Source of the DNA: a candidate division TA06 bacterium DG_78
GTDB taxonomy: Bacteria > Hydrothermota > Tepidihabitantia > SM23-42
DNA length: 6,436 nucleotides
Direction of reading: 5' to 3'
Assembly (NCBI GenBank): GCA_001303225.1
Contig: LJNI01000130.1
Location: 1 to 6,436 of the forward strand
Shown: piece after piece, positions 1-6,425 of the stretch
Numbering within the stretch: the first letter of the stretch is position 1
How the letters are laid out: each line of letters starts with the position of its first letter
Notes under the pieces: model-generated
What the model saw: the letters and a program-made list of their open reading frames with translations, nothing else
What the model was told of the DNA's origin: nothing
The model's database searches: none
Position numbers and translations under genes: made by a program

Positions 1-602
1 TGAATACCATTATAGCGAGTATGCTCCTCTTCAGTTCATTTGTTCACGGTAGTGAGCACATCGAATTATCACTAGGTCCTCACTATGCAAACTATCGTTT
101 ATGTCAAAACGAAGAAGAGGTTAAGAACCAATGGAATTTAGGTGGTGAGATTGGCATAGCTAATTTCATTCCCAATATCGGGTTAAAAATTAGGGGTACC
201 CAACTCAAATACGCTTCACCCCTTGACCAATTTGTAGATACTCATGAGTATACACCCCTCACCTTGTGCACGAGCTTTGGTCTATTACCTTTTTTGAATA
301 TCGACTGGCTAAAATTGACTCTTGAAACCGGTCTTGGCGTTTATTCCTGGAAAGGGTTTGATAATATCGGTCAAATCGTTGTCCTGCCCACAGGTGAAAA
401 GATGGAAGAGAGAGATATCGGGTTTGTGGCAGGGTTCACGGTACAGTTGAGGCCACTACAATTTGTCGGCTTAGAATTTGCGAGCCGTTATCACTACATC
501 GCGAGCGCAGAAATCTTCAAGTACGGTTTTGATGACAAAGATGATTTGATATGGGAAAATGGCATTGGTGTGAAGGTTATTATACCATTATTGAGGAGGT
601 AA
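1..602 (+). CDS. Small outer-membrane beta-barrel protein, 5' end at or just beyond the window edge
   Basis: I do not recognise a specific family. The frame is open from the first base; the first internal ATG is at 21, but the frame reads NTIIAS before it. The window opens with 'tg', so if the missing base is A, G or T a start codon lies exactly at the edge and gives a protein of about 200 residues. That start gives a plausible signal peptide (MLLFSSFVHG core, possible cut after VHG), though without a basic n-region. The mature part alternates polar and hydrophobic/aromatic residues with short turns at NFIPNIG, PFLNID and RPLQFVG, which fits an 8- to 10-stranded barrel of the outer membrane. 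The end, KVIIPLLRR, lacks the usual terminal aromatic residue. It is the first visible gene of the efflux operon; its stop (600-602) overlaps the ribosome binding site of the TolC-like gene, so the two are probably translationally linked. Barrel call is from pattern only; role unknown. Confidence 0.72.
   Translation, partial: NTIIASMLLFSSFVHGSEHIELSLGPHYANYRLCQNEEEVKNQWNLGGEIGIANFIPNIGLKIRGTQLKYASPLDQFVDTHEYTPLTLCTSFGLLPFLNIDWLKLTLETGLGVYSWKGFDNIGQIVVLPTGEKMEERDIGFVAGFTVQLRPLQFVGLEFASRYHYIASAEIFKYGFDDKDDLIWENGIGVKVIIPLLRR
593..600 (+). promoter_or_regulatory. Shine-Dalgarno of the TolC-like gene (decides its start)
   Basis: GAGGAGGT ends 4 nt before ATG at 605 and overlaps the stop codon of the preceding gene. 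It decides in favour of the start at 605 over the in-frame ATG at 551. The 551 start would add 18 residues (MGKWHWCEGYYTIIEEVS) ahead of the signal peptide, and those residues only re-read the end of the upstream gene in another frame. Confidence 0.85.
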
Positions 603-604
603 GC

Positions 605-1876
605 ATGTTCTTAGCATTAATAATACTCATTAGCATTTCACCAGTTGATACTGTTCAGTTTACGCTCGATGAGGCAGTTGACTATGCCTTAGTGCATAAT
701 CCGGACATAGAGCAATTAACACTCGAATTTCAGAAATCTGAGGTAGGAGTAGGCGAGGCTTTGTCTGCCTTTTATCCACAAATTACTGCGAGTGGCGCCT
801 ATGTTTACATGGACAATGTTCCGGTTTTGGAATTTGAGGGTATGCCAGTACCCTTTGGCCAGGCAGAAAATTACAGTGTATCGATTTCTCTCCAACAGGT
901 CCTCTTTTCTTGGGGGAAGATTTATAATGCCTATCGAATGTCTGATTTTGGAGAGAAAATTGCCGAACTCACCTTAGCGCGCAAGAGACAAGAAATACGC
1001 TATGCAGTAACCGATGCATTTTATGGCATGTTGGTTCTTCGTGAAACGGTTTCACTTTTAACAGAGAGCATGACTCAGCTCGAGCGGCATGCAGAGGCAG
1101 TAGAAATACGATACAAGGCAGGACTCGTCTCTCACTTTGATTTACTGCGCGCCCAGGTGCAGGTAGCAAATCTCAAGCCACAGGTAATCGAGACCGAGAA
1201 TGGATTACGCCTTGCTGAAGAAGGATTCAAAATGCTCTTAGGATTACCTCTCGCTGTTGAGTTTACGATTTCTGGTGAATTAGAAATGACAGATGAGGTT
1301 TTTGTCCTCGACACATTAACCGCAGTTGCGCTTGAACAGCGCATCGAACTGAAAAATCTGAAGCATGCAGAAGCAATAGCGAAATTAAACCAGACAATCG
1401 TAAGGAGAACAAATCTTCCAACGATCGTCGGTGGTGCTTCTTATGATTATACAAAACCATATGGCGTGTTCGAGGACGAGTGGGGTTCGAGTTTGACCTT
1501 TACTATCGGATTCGAATGGCCACTCTTTACTGGATTCAATACCCTTGCCCAGAGCAAAAAGGCTTCTTTAGAATTAAGAGAGGCACGACTAGCGTTCGAA
1601 AATTTAGAAAAAGCAGTGCGTCTCGAAGTAAAACAGGCATATTTACGTTATGTGGCAGCACGTGAGGCAACTGTTACTGCCCAGGATAACGTCAGCCAGG
1701 CAGAAAAAGCATTTGAGATTATGGAGACGAGGTATAAAAATGGTTTAGCTACAAATCTTGAATACTTAGACGCACAGCTTGCTTTGATGCAGGCAAAAAC
1801 AAATTATCTTTCGGCTTTAAAGAATCACTACACATCAAAAGCCGAGATTTATAAAGCAATTGGTAAGGAGGAATAA
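605..1876 (+). CDS. TolC-family outer-membrane efflux protein (OEP)
   Basis: Outer-membrane duct of a tripartite efflux pump; a trimer of such proteins forms a beta-barrel in the outer membrane and an alpha-helical tunnel in the periplasm. The 423-residue product starts with a short hydrophobic signal (MFLALIILISIS) that lacks a basic n-region. Mature sequence opens with the family hallmark FTLDEAVDYALVHNPDI (19-35). Two OEP repeats are visible, about 19-215 and 240-420. Each has the helical-tip signature: RYKAGLVSHFDLLRAQ (169-184) and RYKNGLATNLEYLDAQ (376-391). Barrel-strand segments are near 62-102 (ending QVLFSWGKIYNAY) and 275-310 (ending WPLFTGF). MLLGLPL (210-216) closes the first repeat, as is usual. 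The length is somewhat below E. coli TolC (about 470 mature plus extension) but normal for the wider family. It lies 2 nt after the beta-barrel gene and abuts the adaptor gene. Family assignment is secure; substrate is unknown. Confidence 0.95.
   Translation: MFLALIILISISPVDTVQFTLDEAVDYALVHNPDIEQLTLEFQKSEVGVGEALSAFYPQITASGAYVYMDNVPVLEFEGMPVPFGQAENYSVSISLQQVLFSWGKIYNAYRMSDFGEKIAELTLARKRQEIRYAVTDAFYGMLVLRETVSLLTESMTQLERHAEAVEIRYKAGLVSHFDLLRAQVQVANLKPQVIETENGLRLAEEGFKMLLGLPLAVEFTISGELEMTDEVFVLDTLTAVALEQRIELKNLKHAEAIAKLNQTIVRRTNLPTIVGGASYDYTKPYGVFEDEWGSSLTFTIGFEWPLFTGFNTLAQSKKASLELREARLAFENLEKAVRLEVKQAYLRYVAAREATVTAQDNVSQAEKAFEIMETRYKNGLATNLEYLDAQLALMQAKTNYLSALKNHYTSKAEIYKAIGKEE
1865..1872 (+). 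promoter_or_regulatory. Shine-Dalgarno of the adaptor gene
   Basis: AAGGAGGA lies inside the last codons of the TolC-like gene. The final G of GGAGG is 5 nt from ATG at 1877, the same spacing as for the TolC-like gene. The TAA stop (1874-1876) directly touches the ATG, so termination and re-initiation are probably coupled. Confidence 0.85.
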
Positions 1877-2761
1877 ATGCGCAAAGGACTCATTATAATT
1901 ATTATCGTCGTCATTTTGATTATTGCAGTAGCAATAAGAATCATAACTTCACAAAGGCGTGCAGAGGTTATAACAGAAGAACAGGTAGTTCCAGTTGAAG
2001 TTACCCCTGTTACACGAGGTAATGTTAAGAGTACATGCGAAGTGTTAGGTATGGTAACTGCCAATAAATCTGCTCAGGTTTTTCCAGAAACAATCGGTCG
2101 AGTAACGAGGATACTGGTCAAAGAAGGTTCGTACGTATCGAAGAATAGCAACATTATGGCAATACGTAATGAGACGATCGGATTCGATTACGAAGAGGGA
2201 TATATTAAATCACCAATCAGTGGCAACATCGGAAAGATATTTGTGGATGTCGGTTCGATGATCACACCACAAACACCCGTGGCACTGGTCGTAGAGTATT
2301 CACAGGTAAAGGTTGAATTCAATCTCTCTGAAATGCAGGGAGGATGTGTGAGTAAATCGCAAACCGTCACTATAGAAATCGATGCCTTACCTGGGCAACC
2401 ATTCAAGGGAAAGATTTCAGAAATCAGTCCGGTTATCGATCCAATGACCCGCACTATCAGTGCCAAGGCAGTGATCAACAACACCAAGAAACTGCTCAAA
2501 CCAGGAATGACTGCACGTGTGAAAATTAATCTCGGAGAGAAAAACGATGTTATCGTCATTCCAAAGGATGCATTGCTCGATAGCTACCTCTTTGTGGTGC
2601 AAGACAGCACTGCCGAGCGCCGAGATGTCGTCGTGGGCCTTATTGGTGATCAGTATGTTGAGATTCTCGAGGGTATATCTGAGGCAGAACGGGTCGTCAC
2701 TGTTGGTCAGGAACGGCTCGCTGGTGGTGAAAAGGTGAACCCAATACTAAGGAGTGAATGA
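1877..2761 (+). CDS. RND efflux periplasmic adaptor (membrane fusion protein), apparently without alpha-hairpin
   Basis: HlyD/AcrA-type adaptor joining the inner-membrane pump to the outer-membrane duct. The 294-residue product has an N-terminal membrane anchor (5-24, nearly all Ile/Val/Leu) and no lipobox cysteine. Then come a first lipoyl half (about 61-96, with VFPETIGRVTRILVKEGSYV) and a second half (109-140, with IKSPISGNIGKIFVDVGSMI). A beta-barrel domain follows (about 141-218), holding the family motif PVIDPMTRTISAKAVI (185-200) and LLKPGMTARVKI. A membrane-proximal domain closes the protein (about 219-294, VIVIPKDALL). Only about 12 residues (97-108, RNETIGFDYEEG) join the lipoyl halves, where AcrA-type adaptors carry a hairpin of some 70 residues. 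This accounts for much of the shortfall from the usual 350-400 residues. The open frame and intact flanks argue against a sequencing error. It abuts the TolC-like gene and overlaps the pump gene by one base. Family is certain; the missing hairpin is read from sequence. Confidence 0.94.
   Translation: MRKGLIIIIIVVILIIAVAIRIITSQRRAEVITEEQVVPVEVTPVTRGNVKSTCEVLGMVTANKSAQVFPETIGRVTRILVKEGSYVSKNSNIMAIRNETIGFDYEEGYIKSPISGNIGKIFVDVGSMITPQTPVALVVEYSQVKVEFNLSEMQGGCVSKSQTVTIEIDALPGQPFKGKISEISPVIDPMTRTISAKAVINNTKKLLKPGMTARVKINLGEKNDVIVIPKDALLDSYLFVVQDSTAERRDVVVGLIGDQYVEILEGISEAERVVTVGQERLAGGEKVNPILRSE
2749..2754 (+). promoter_or_regulatory. Shine-Dalgarno of the RND pump gene (chooses between two ATGs)
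   Basis: AAGGAG lies in the last codons of the adaptor gene. Two ATG codons follow back to back, at 2758 and 2761. Spacing to 2758 is only 3 nt and to 2761 is 6 nt. The latter matches the register used by the two upstream genes, so 2761 is preferred; the difference is a single Met. Confidence 0.75.
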
Positions 2762-5700
2762 TGAATATCACTGATGTATCAATAAAACGACCGCTCGCTG
2801 TCTCCATGGTCTTTTTAGGAATCATTTTATTCGGTTTCATCTCAGTTACCAATCTTCCGGTTGCACTCTTCCCAGATGTCACCTTTCCCATGATGATCGT
2901 CCTGACAAACTATCCTGGTGCTGGTCCCGAAGAGATCGAAACCATGATCACTGATCCGCTCGAAAAATCACTCGCTACGATAAATAACCTCGACGAGATA
3001 ACCTCGACTACTCAAGAAAATATTTCAATGATCCTACTCCAGTTTGAATGGGGAACCGACCTCGACGCATCATCCAATGATGTTCGAGACGTCATGGGAT
3101 TTATACTTCCCTATTTTCCTGATGACGCAGATTACCCGCTCATTTTCAAGTTCGACATTTCACAGCAACCAGTCGTTATGTACACTATTGGCGGTAACAT
3201 CGATCCTCTTGAACTAAACGAGATTGCTGAAGACATTGCTGATAGGTTGCAGCGGGTTGGTGGTGTTGCTGCCTCGTACGCCTTGAGTGAGACGTTTCGA
3301 GAAATTCAGATAATCCTCGACCCGCTCAAGCTCAAAGGTACTGGAATCACGCCGGACCAGGTTATCGATGTGCTGCAAGCACAGAATATCAACTACCCCT
3401 TGGGAAATGTCGAAACCGGTAAAAAGGTATATATTCTCCGCACTATTGGCGAGTATGAAGACCTCAATCAAATCCGGAATACGGTCGTGGGGAGTAGCAA
3501 CGGTACGCCAATTCTCCTGTCGCAAGTCGCTGACGTTCTCTTCCAATCATCAGAAAGAAATGCAATATCGCGTACGAATGGTGTTTCGTCAATATGGGGC
3601 ATGGTACAGAAAAGGACCGATGCCAATGCAGCGAATGTCGGAACTCGAGTCGTGGAAGAACTCGAAGCGATTAAAAAAGACCTTCCTCCTGGTATTACAG
3701 TTGACCTCATATTCAACCAGGCAGACTTCATTATGCGCTCAGTCAAGAGTACGGCTCAGACCCTGGTTATGGGAGCGATTTTGGCAATCGTCATCCTCTT
3801 CTTCTTTCTCGGCAGTTTTCGTTCGACCCTCTACATGGCAGTCGCGATTCCGATTGCGGTTTTCTTTGCACTTTTTTTCATGTACTTCTTTGATATGAGT
3901 CTTAATATCATATCGCTCGGAGGCCTCACGATTGCGATTGGGATGGTGCTCGATTCAGCAATCGTCGTCTTTGAGGCGATATTCAGGCACAAAGAAAAAG
4001 GCGAGGCACCAGAAAAGGCGGCGAGTGTTGGTGCACGGGAAGTAGGTGCAGCAATTACTGCCTCCACCCTCACTACGATTGCAGTTTTTCTACCGCTCCT
4101 CCTGGTCAGCGGTTTAGCCTCAGTTTTCTTTAGGCAGCTCGCACTCACGGTTACCTTTGCCCTCATATCCTCACTCCTTGTTGCCCTGACTATTATTCCG
4201 ATGCTCTCAGTACGTTTTGGTACAGTTACACGAAGAGAAGATCGCAAAGGGTTCGGTCTTAAGATAGCAAAATTTTATGAGGGCGTTGAAAATTTCTACA
4301 CACGAATTCTCTGTTGGTCACTCGGACACAAAAAGACCATTATATTCGGAACCATTGGTGTGTTCATTGTGAGTCTCTTTCTCGTTCCATTCATCGGTAC
4401 AGAATTGAGTCCTGAGATTGATCAGGGCGAGATAATTATTAATGCGGAAATGCCGGTCGGCACAAACCTCTGGGTGACTGATTCGGCAGTACAAAAATTA
4501 GAAAAAATTGTCGTTGAGGAAGTTCCCGAGCTCGAAATTTTATCGACATCGATCGGCAGTGGCGGAGGTGGGTTTACGAGTCTGTTTTCATCGACGGCAG
4601 GACCCCACGCAGCACAAATCTGGCTTGAACTCGTCAATCGTCAAGAACGAAACCGCTCAGTCAAAAGGATACAACAAGACCTGCGTCCCAAAGTTGTGAA
4701 TGTGATACCTGGACTTAAGGTGACATTCGGCGGTAATGAATTTGAGATGTTCGGTGGCGGGTCAGCAATCGATGTTAAGATCATCGGCTACGACCTTGAA
4801 ACAGCGCAAGCCTTATCAGGCGAACTCATGGAGAAAATGAGTGAGGTAAAGGGACTCGTTGACCTCGAGTCGAGTATTGGAGAAGGTAAGCCTGAATATC
4901 GATTGGTTATTGATCGCAGAAAGGCAGCAAATTTTGGACTCACGCCGTATCAGATTGGTGCTACGCTTCGGTCCCGGGTCGAAGGTATTGTGGCGAGCCA
5001 GTACCGCAAAGCAGGTGATGAATATAATATACGTATCATGTTCGACAAGAAATACCGTAATGATCTTAAGGAAATTATTTCGATGACAATTACTACACCA
5101 CTCGGTGAAGTGCCGCTACAAAACTTTATAAAAGATACGATTGCGGTTGGACCAGTACAGATAGAGCACGAAGAGAACGAACGTGTTGTTTCGATCACTG
5201 GAGCTGTTGAAGGAAGAGACATGGGTAGTGTTGCCGGAGAAGTTCAAAAAATTGTGAAGAGTATTCAGGCGCCAGTTGATTTTAGAATTGAAATGGGAGG
5301 TGGATTTGAACAGCAAATGGAGACATTCCGGGATTTGGGCTTTGTCATCCTCCTTGCGGTTGTGCTCGTCTACATGATCATGGTTGGACAGTTTGAATCA
5401 TTCAAAGAGCCATTCATCATTATGTTCACGATTCCGCTCGCAATCATCGGTGTTTTGTGGATGCTTTTCTTCACCGGTACGACGATCAACATGCAGAGTC
5501 TCCTGGGTGTCTTGCTCCTCGGCGGTATTGTGGTGAATAATGCAATCGTGTATATCACGTACGTGAATCAACTCCACCGGAAACATGGAATGTCGATATT
5601 CGATGCAATTGTTGAGGCAGGCAGGGTGCGTCTCAGACCGATTTTAATGACGGCGCTCACGACAACTTTTGGTCTCATACCCATGGCGTTGGCGATCGGT

Positions 5701-5844
5701 TCGGGTAATGAGATACGGGCACCAATGGCGCGTTCTGTTATTGGTGGTCTCTTACTCTCGACCTTCTTGACCTTGGTTTTTATACCAGTACTCTATACGC
5801 TCTTTGAGAGGAGAAAAAAGAATAAACCAAAGCCAGCTCGCTAG
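2761..5844 (+). CDS. RND-family efflux transporter permease (AcrB/HAE1-like)
   Basis: Proton-driven inner-membrane pump, normally a trimer, of 1027 residues (usual length 1020-1050). TM1 is at 12-32 after the typical MNITDVSIKRPLA opening. The first porter loop carries YPGAGPEEIE (51-60). TM2-TM6 cover about 333-485, TM7 525-547, and TM8-TM12 about 858-1013, with the second porter loop between TM7 and TM8 (glycine-rich GSGGGG at 599-604). TM4 reads AIGMVLDSAIVVFE: D398 matches AcrB Asp407, and S399 replaces Asp408. TM10 reads GGIVVNNAIVYI: N926 replaces AcrB Lys940. TM11 RLRPILMT keeps the Arg and Thr equivalents of AcrB Arg971 and Thr978 (R957, T964). The motifs fit the HAE1 drug/lipophile type and not the heavy-metal type. 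An alternative start at 2758 adds one Met. It is the last gene of the operon. Substrate cannot be predicted; it could be drugs, lipids or other amphiphiles. Confidence 0.96.
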   Translation: MNITDVSIKRPLAVSMVFLGIILFGFISVTNLPVALFPDVTFPMMIVLTNYPGAGPEEIETMITDPLEKSLATINNLDEITSTTQENISMILLQFEWGTDLDASSNDVRDVMGFILPYFPDDADYPLIFKFDISQQPVVMYTIGGNIDPLELNEIAEDIADRLQRVGGVAASYALSETFREIQIILDPLKLKGTGITPDQVIDVLQAQNINYPLGNVETGKKVYILRTIGEYEDLNQIRNTVVGSSNGTPILLSQVADVLFQSSERNAISRTNGVSSIWGMVQKRTDANAANVGTRVVEELEAIKKDLPPGITVDLIFNQADFIMRSVKSTAQTLVMGAILAIVILFFFLGSFRSTLYMAVAIPIAVFFALFFMYFFDMSLNIISLGGLTIAIGMVLDSAIVVFEAIFRHKEKGEAPEKAASVGAREVGAAITASTLTTIAVFLPLLLVSGLASVFFRQLALTVTFALISSLLVALTIIPMLSVRFGTVTRREDRKGFGLKIAKFYEGVENFYTRILCWSLGHKKTIIFGTIGVFIVSLFLVPFIGTELSPEIDQGEIIINAEMPVGTNLWVTDSAVQKLEKIVVEEVPELEILSTSIGSGGGGFTSLFSSTAGPHAAQIWLELVNRQERNRSVKRIQQDLRPKVVNVIPGLKVTFGGNEFEMFGGGSAIDVKIIGYDLETAQALSGELMEKMSEVKGLVDLESSIGEGKPEYRLVIDRRKAANFGLTPYQIGATLRSRVEGIVASQYRKAGDEYNIRIMFDKKYRNDLKEIISMTITTPLGEVPLQNFIKDTIAVGPVQIEHEENERVVSITGAVEGRDMGSVAGEVQKIVKSIQAPVDFRIEMGGGFEQQMETFRDLGFVILLAVVLVYMIMVGQFESFKEPFIIMFTIPLAIIGVLWMLFFTGTTINMQSLLGVLLLGGIVVNNAIVYITYVNQLHRKHGMSIFDAIVEAGRVRLRPILMTALTTTFGLIPMALAIGSGNEIRAPMARSVIGGLLLSTFLTLVFIPVLYTLFERRKKNKPKPAR

Positions 5845-5872
5845 GGCCAAATAAGAGGCAGTAGATTATACC

Positions 5873-5925
5873 CCCGCATCCTACTGTTTTAAATCTACGA
5901 AATTTGTAGAGAGGTAGGATGCGGG
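5873..5925. repeat. Palindromic intergenic hairpin with 12-bp perfect stem and inner stem
   Basis: Arms CCCGCATCCTAC (5873-5884) and GTAGGATGCGGG (5914-5925) are perfectly complementary. Inside, TCTAC (5894-5898) pairs with GTAGA (5906-5910) around a 7-nt loop, so the whole can fold as a stacked stem. It starts 28 nt after the pump stop codon. No T-run follows on either strand, so a classical intrinsic terminator is not supported. It could still act as a transcript 3'-end protector or be a REP-like dispersed repeat. The fold is seen in the sequence; the function is a guess. Confidence 0.6.
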
Positions 5926-5928
5926 TTC

Positions 5929-6040
5929 ACCCCGTAGCATAAACGCCCCTGATTGTTATTCTAACAGTCCAGAAGCAACACTACCTAAATGATTGAAAGT
6001 TATCGCTTCAGTTTTGTTGTATGCAACGGGGTTCATTTTT
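5929..6040. repeat. Long-loop inverted repeat followed by a T-run; possible operon terminator
   Basis: Arms ACCCCGTAGCATA (5929-5941) and TATGCAACGGGGT (6020-6032) match at 12 of 13 positions across a 78-nt spacer. On the plus strand the right arm is followed by TCA and then TTTTT (6036-6040), which looks like a terminator tail for the efflux operon, but the loop is far longer than in ordinary intrinsic terminators. The spacer itself holds a smaller hairpin (5951-5969) and a GAAGC/GCTTC pair (5972-5976 with 6005-6009). It could be a branched RNA fold or a decayed palindromic element. It begins 3 nt after the previous hairpin. Confidence 0.45.
5951..5969 (+). other. Small 8-bp stem-loop inside the larger inverted repeat
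   Basis: GATTGTTA (5951-5958) can pair with TAACAGTC (5962-5969) around a TTC loop, with one G-U pair in RNA. No T-run follows, so it is not a terminator on its own. It supports the idea that this intergenic RNA folds into several helices. Confidence 0.4.
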
Positions 6041-6045
6041 AGGAA

Positions 6046-6066
6046 ACAGGATACAGGGTACAGGAT
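6046..6066 (+). repeat. Three-copy 7-nt tandem repeat
   Basis: ACAGGAT, ACAGGGT, ACAGGAT stand in direct tandem, the middle copy differing by one base. The array ends 13 nt before the stop codon of the convergent regulator gene and is non-coding. It may be a short tandem repeat of variable copy number; no function can be read from it. Confidence 0.7.
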
Positions 6067-6079
6067 TAGGGCGACGGAG

Positions 6080-6409
6080 CTATCCGGGTAGTTGTTTAAA
6101 TATTTTTTTCATACGCTGATTGTATTCGTGAAAAGCCTTCCTGCCGTCTTTAGTCAAACTCAACATGGTTTTAGGGATTTTTTTGACGAATTTTTTATCT
6201 ATCTCTATATAACCTGTTTCTTCAAGCTTACTCAGGTGGGAAGATAAATTTCCCTTCGTGAGTTTAGTCTGGCGCAGTAAGAATACGAAATCCGCACTTT
6301 CTACGACATATAGATAGGCAAGAATCATCAATCGTGCTGGTTCGTGTACAATCCGGTCAATGTCAATGAGCGGCTGGAAGTTTTTACTAGTTTTCTTTGC
6401 TGCTGACAT
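6080..6409 (-). CDS. Winged-helix transcriptional regulator (MarR/ArsR-like, HTH_34 type)
   Basis: Probable cytoplasmic DNA-binding repressor of 109 residues. DRIVHEPARLMILAYL (18-33) is the typical opening helix. The helix-turn-helix lies in about 41-66, with recognition part LTKGNLSSHLSKLEETGYI (50-68). The wing follows in 68-93, with KKIPKTMLSLTKDGRKAF. This order and the TKGNLSSHLSKLEE motif match the single-domain winged-helix family that Pfam calls HTH_34 (family named from memory, not searched). No ligand-binding domain, metal-site cysteines or membrane segment is seen; the protein is rich in Lys. Its start is supported by a purine-rich site 7 nt upstream. It runs convergently to the efflux operon, so it shares no promoter with it. 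It may regulate the efflux genes in trans, itself, or genes to the right of the window; the sequence does not decide. Confidence 0.9.
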   Translation of the reverse strand: MSAAKKTSKNFQPLIDIDRIVHEPARLMILAYLYVVESADFVFLLRQTKLTKGNLSSHLSKLEETGYIEIDKKFVKKIPKTMLSLTKDGRKAFHEYNQRMKKIFKQLPG

Positions 6410-6416
6410 CGAAAGT

Positions 6417-6425
6417 CCCTTCTTC
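6417..6425 (-). promoter_or_regulatory. Ribosome binding site of the winged-helix gene
   Basis: Read on the minus strand this is GAAGAAGGG, ending 7 nt before the ATG at 6409. It is weaker than the GGAGG-type sites of the efflux genes but well placed. Only 27 nt of upstream sequence are available, so the promoter cannot be judged. Confidence 0.6.

Noticed and set aside
551..604. Upstream ATG at 551 as the start of the TolC-like gene
   Set aside because: It would overlap the previous gene and put 18 hydrophilic residues before the signal peptide. The strong GGAGG site points to 605.
2188..2559. 123-residue minus-strand open frame opposite the adaptor gene
   Set aside because: It is antisense to conserved adaptor domains; its composition reflects the complementary strand of a real gene.
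3368..3898. 176-residue plus-strand open frame inside the pump gene
   Set aside because: It lies in another frame of a clearly real RND gene. Its product is rich in Arg, Ser and Gln with no recognisable domain: a shadow.
3831..4247. 138-residue minus-strand open frame opposite the pump gene
   Set aside because: It is antisense to the conserved TM3-TM6 region and has no domain pattern or ribosome site I could support.
5919..5942. Seven-residue mini-frame MRVHPVA with GAGAGG just upstream, leader-peptide-like
   Set aside because: No plus-strand gene follows for it to control, and the apparent ribosome site is the arm of the hairpin; probably chance.
5914..5942. GGTTCACCCC reminiscent of a tRNA T-arm
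   Set aside because: The loop is too short, and no acceptor, D or anticodon arms can be placed around it.
5989..6042. 17-codon open frame (begins MIESYRFSF) in the intergenic region
   Set aside because: There is no ribosome binding site, it spans the right arm of the inverted repeat, and it has no recognisable product.
5845..6079. CRISPR array or attachment site in the repeat-rich intergenic region
   Set aside because: The repeats are inverted or only 7 nt in tandem; there are no regularly spaced direct repeats, and no integrase or tRNA gene is present.
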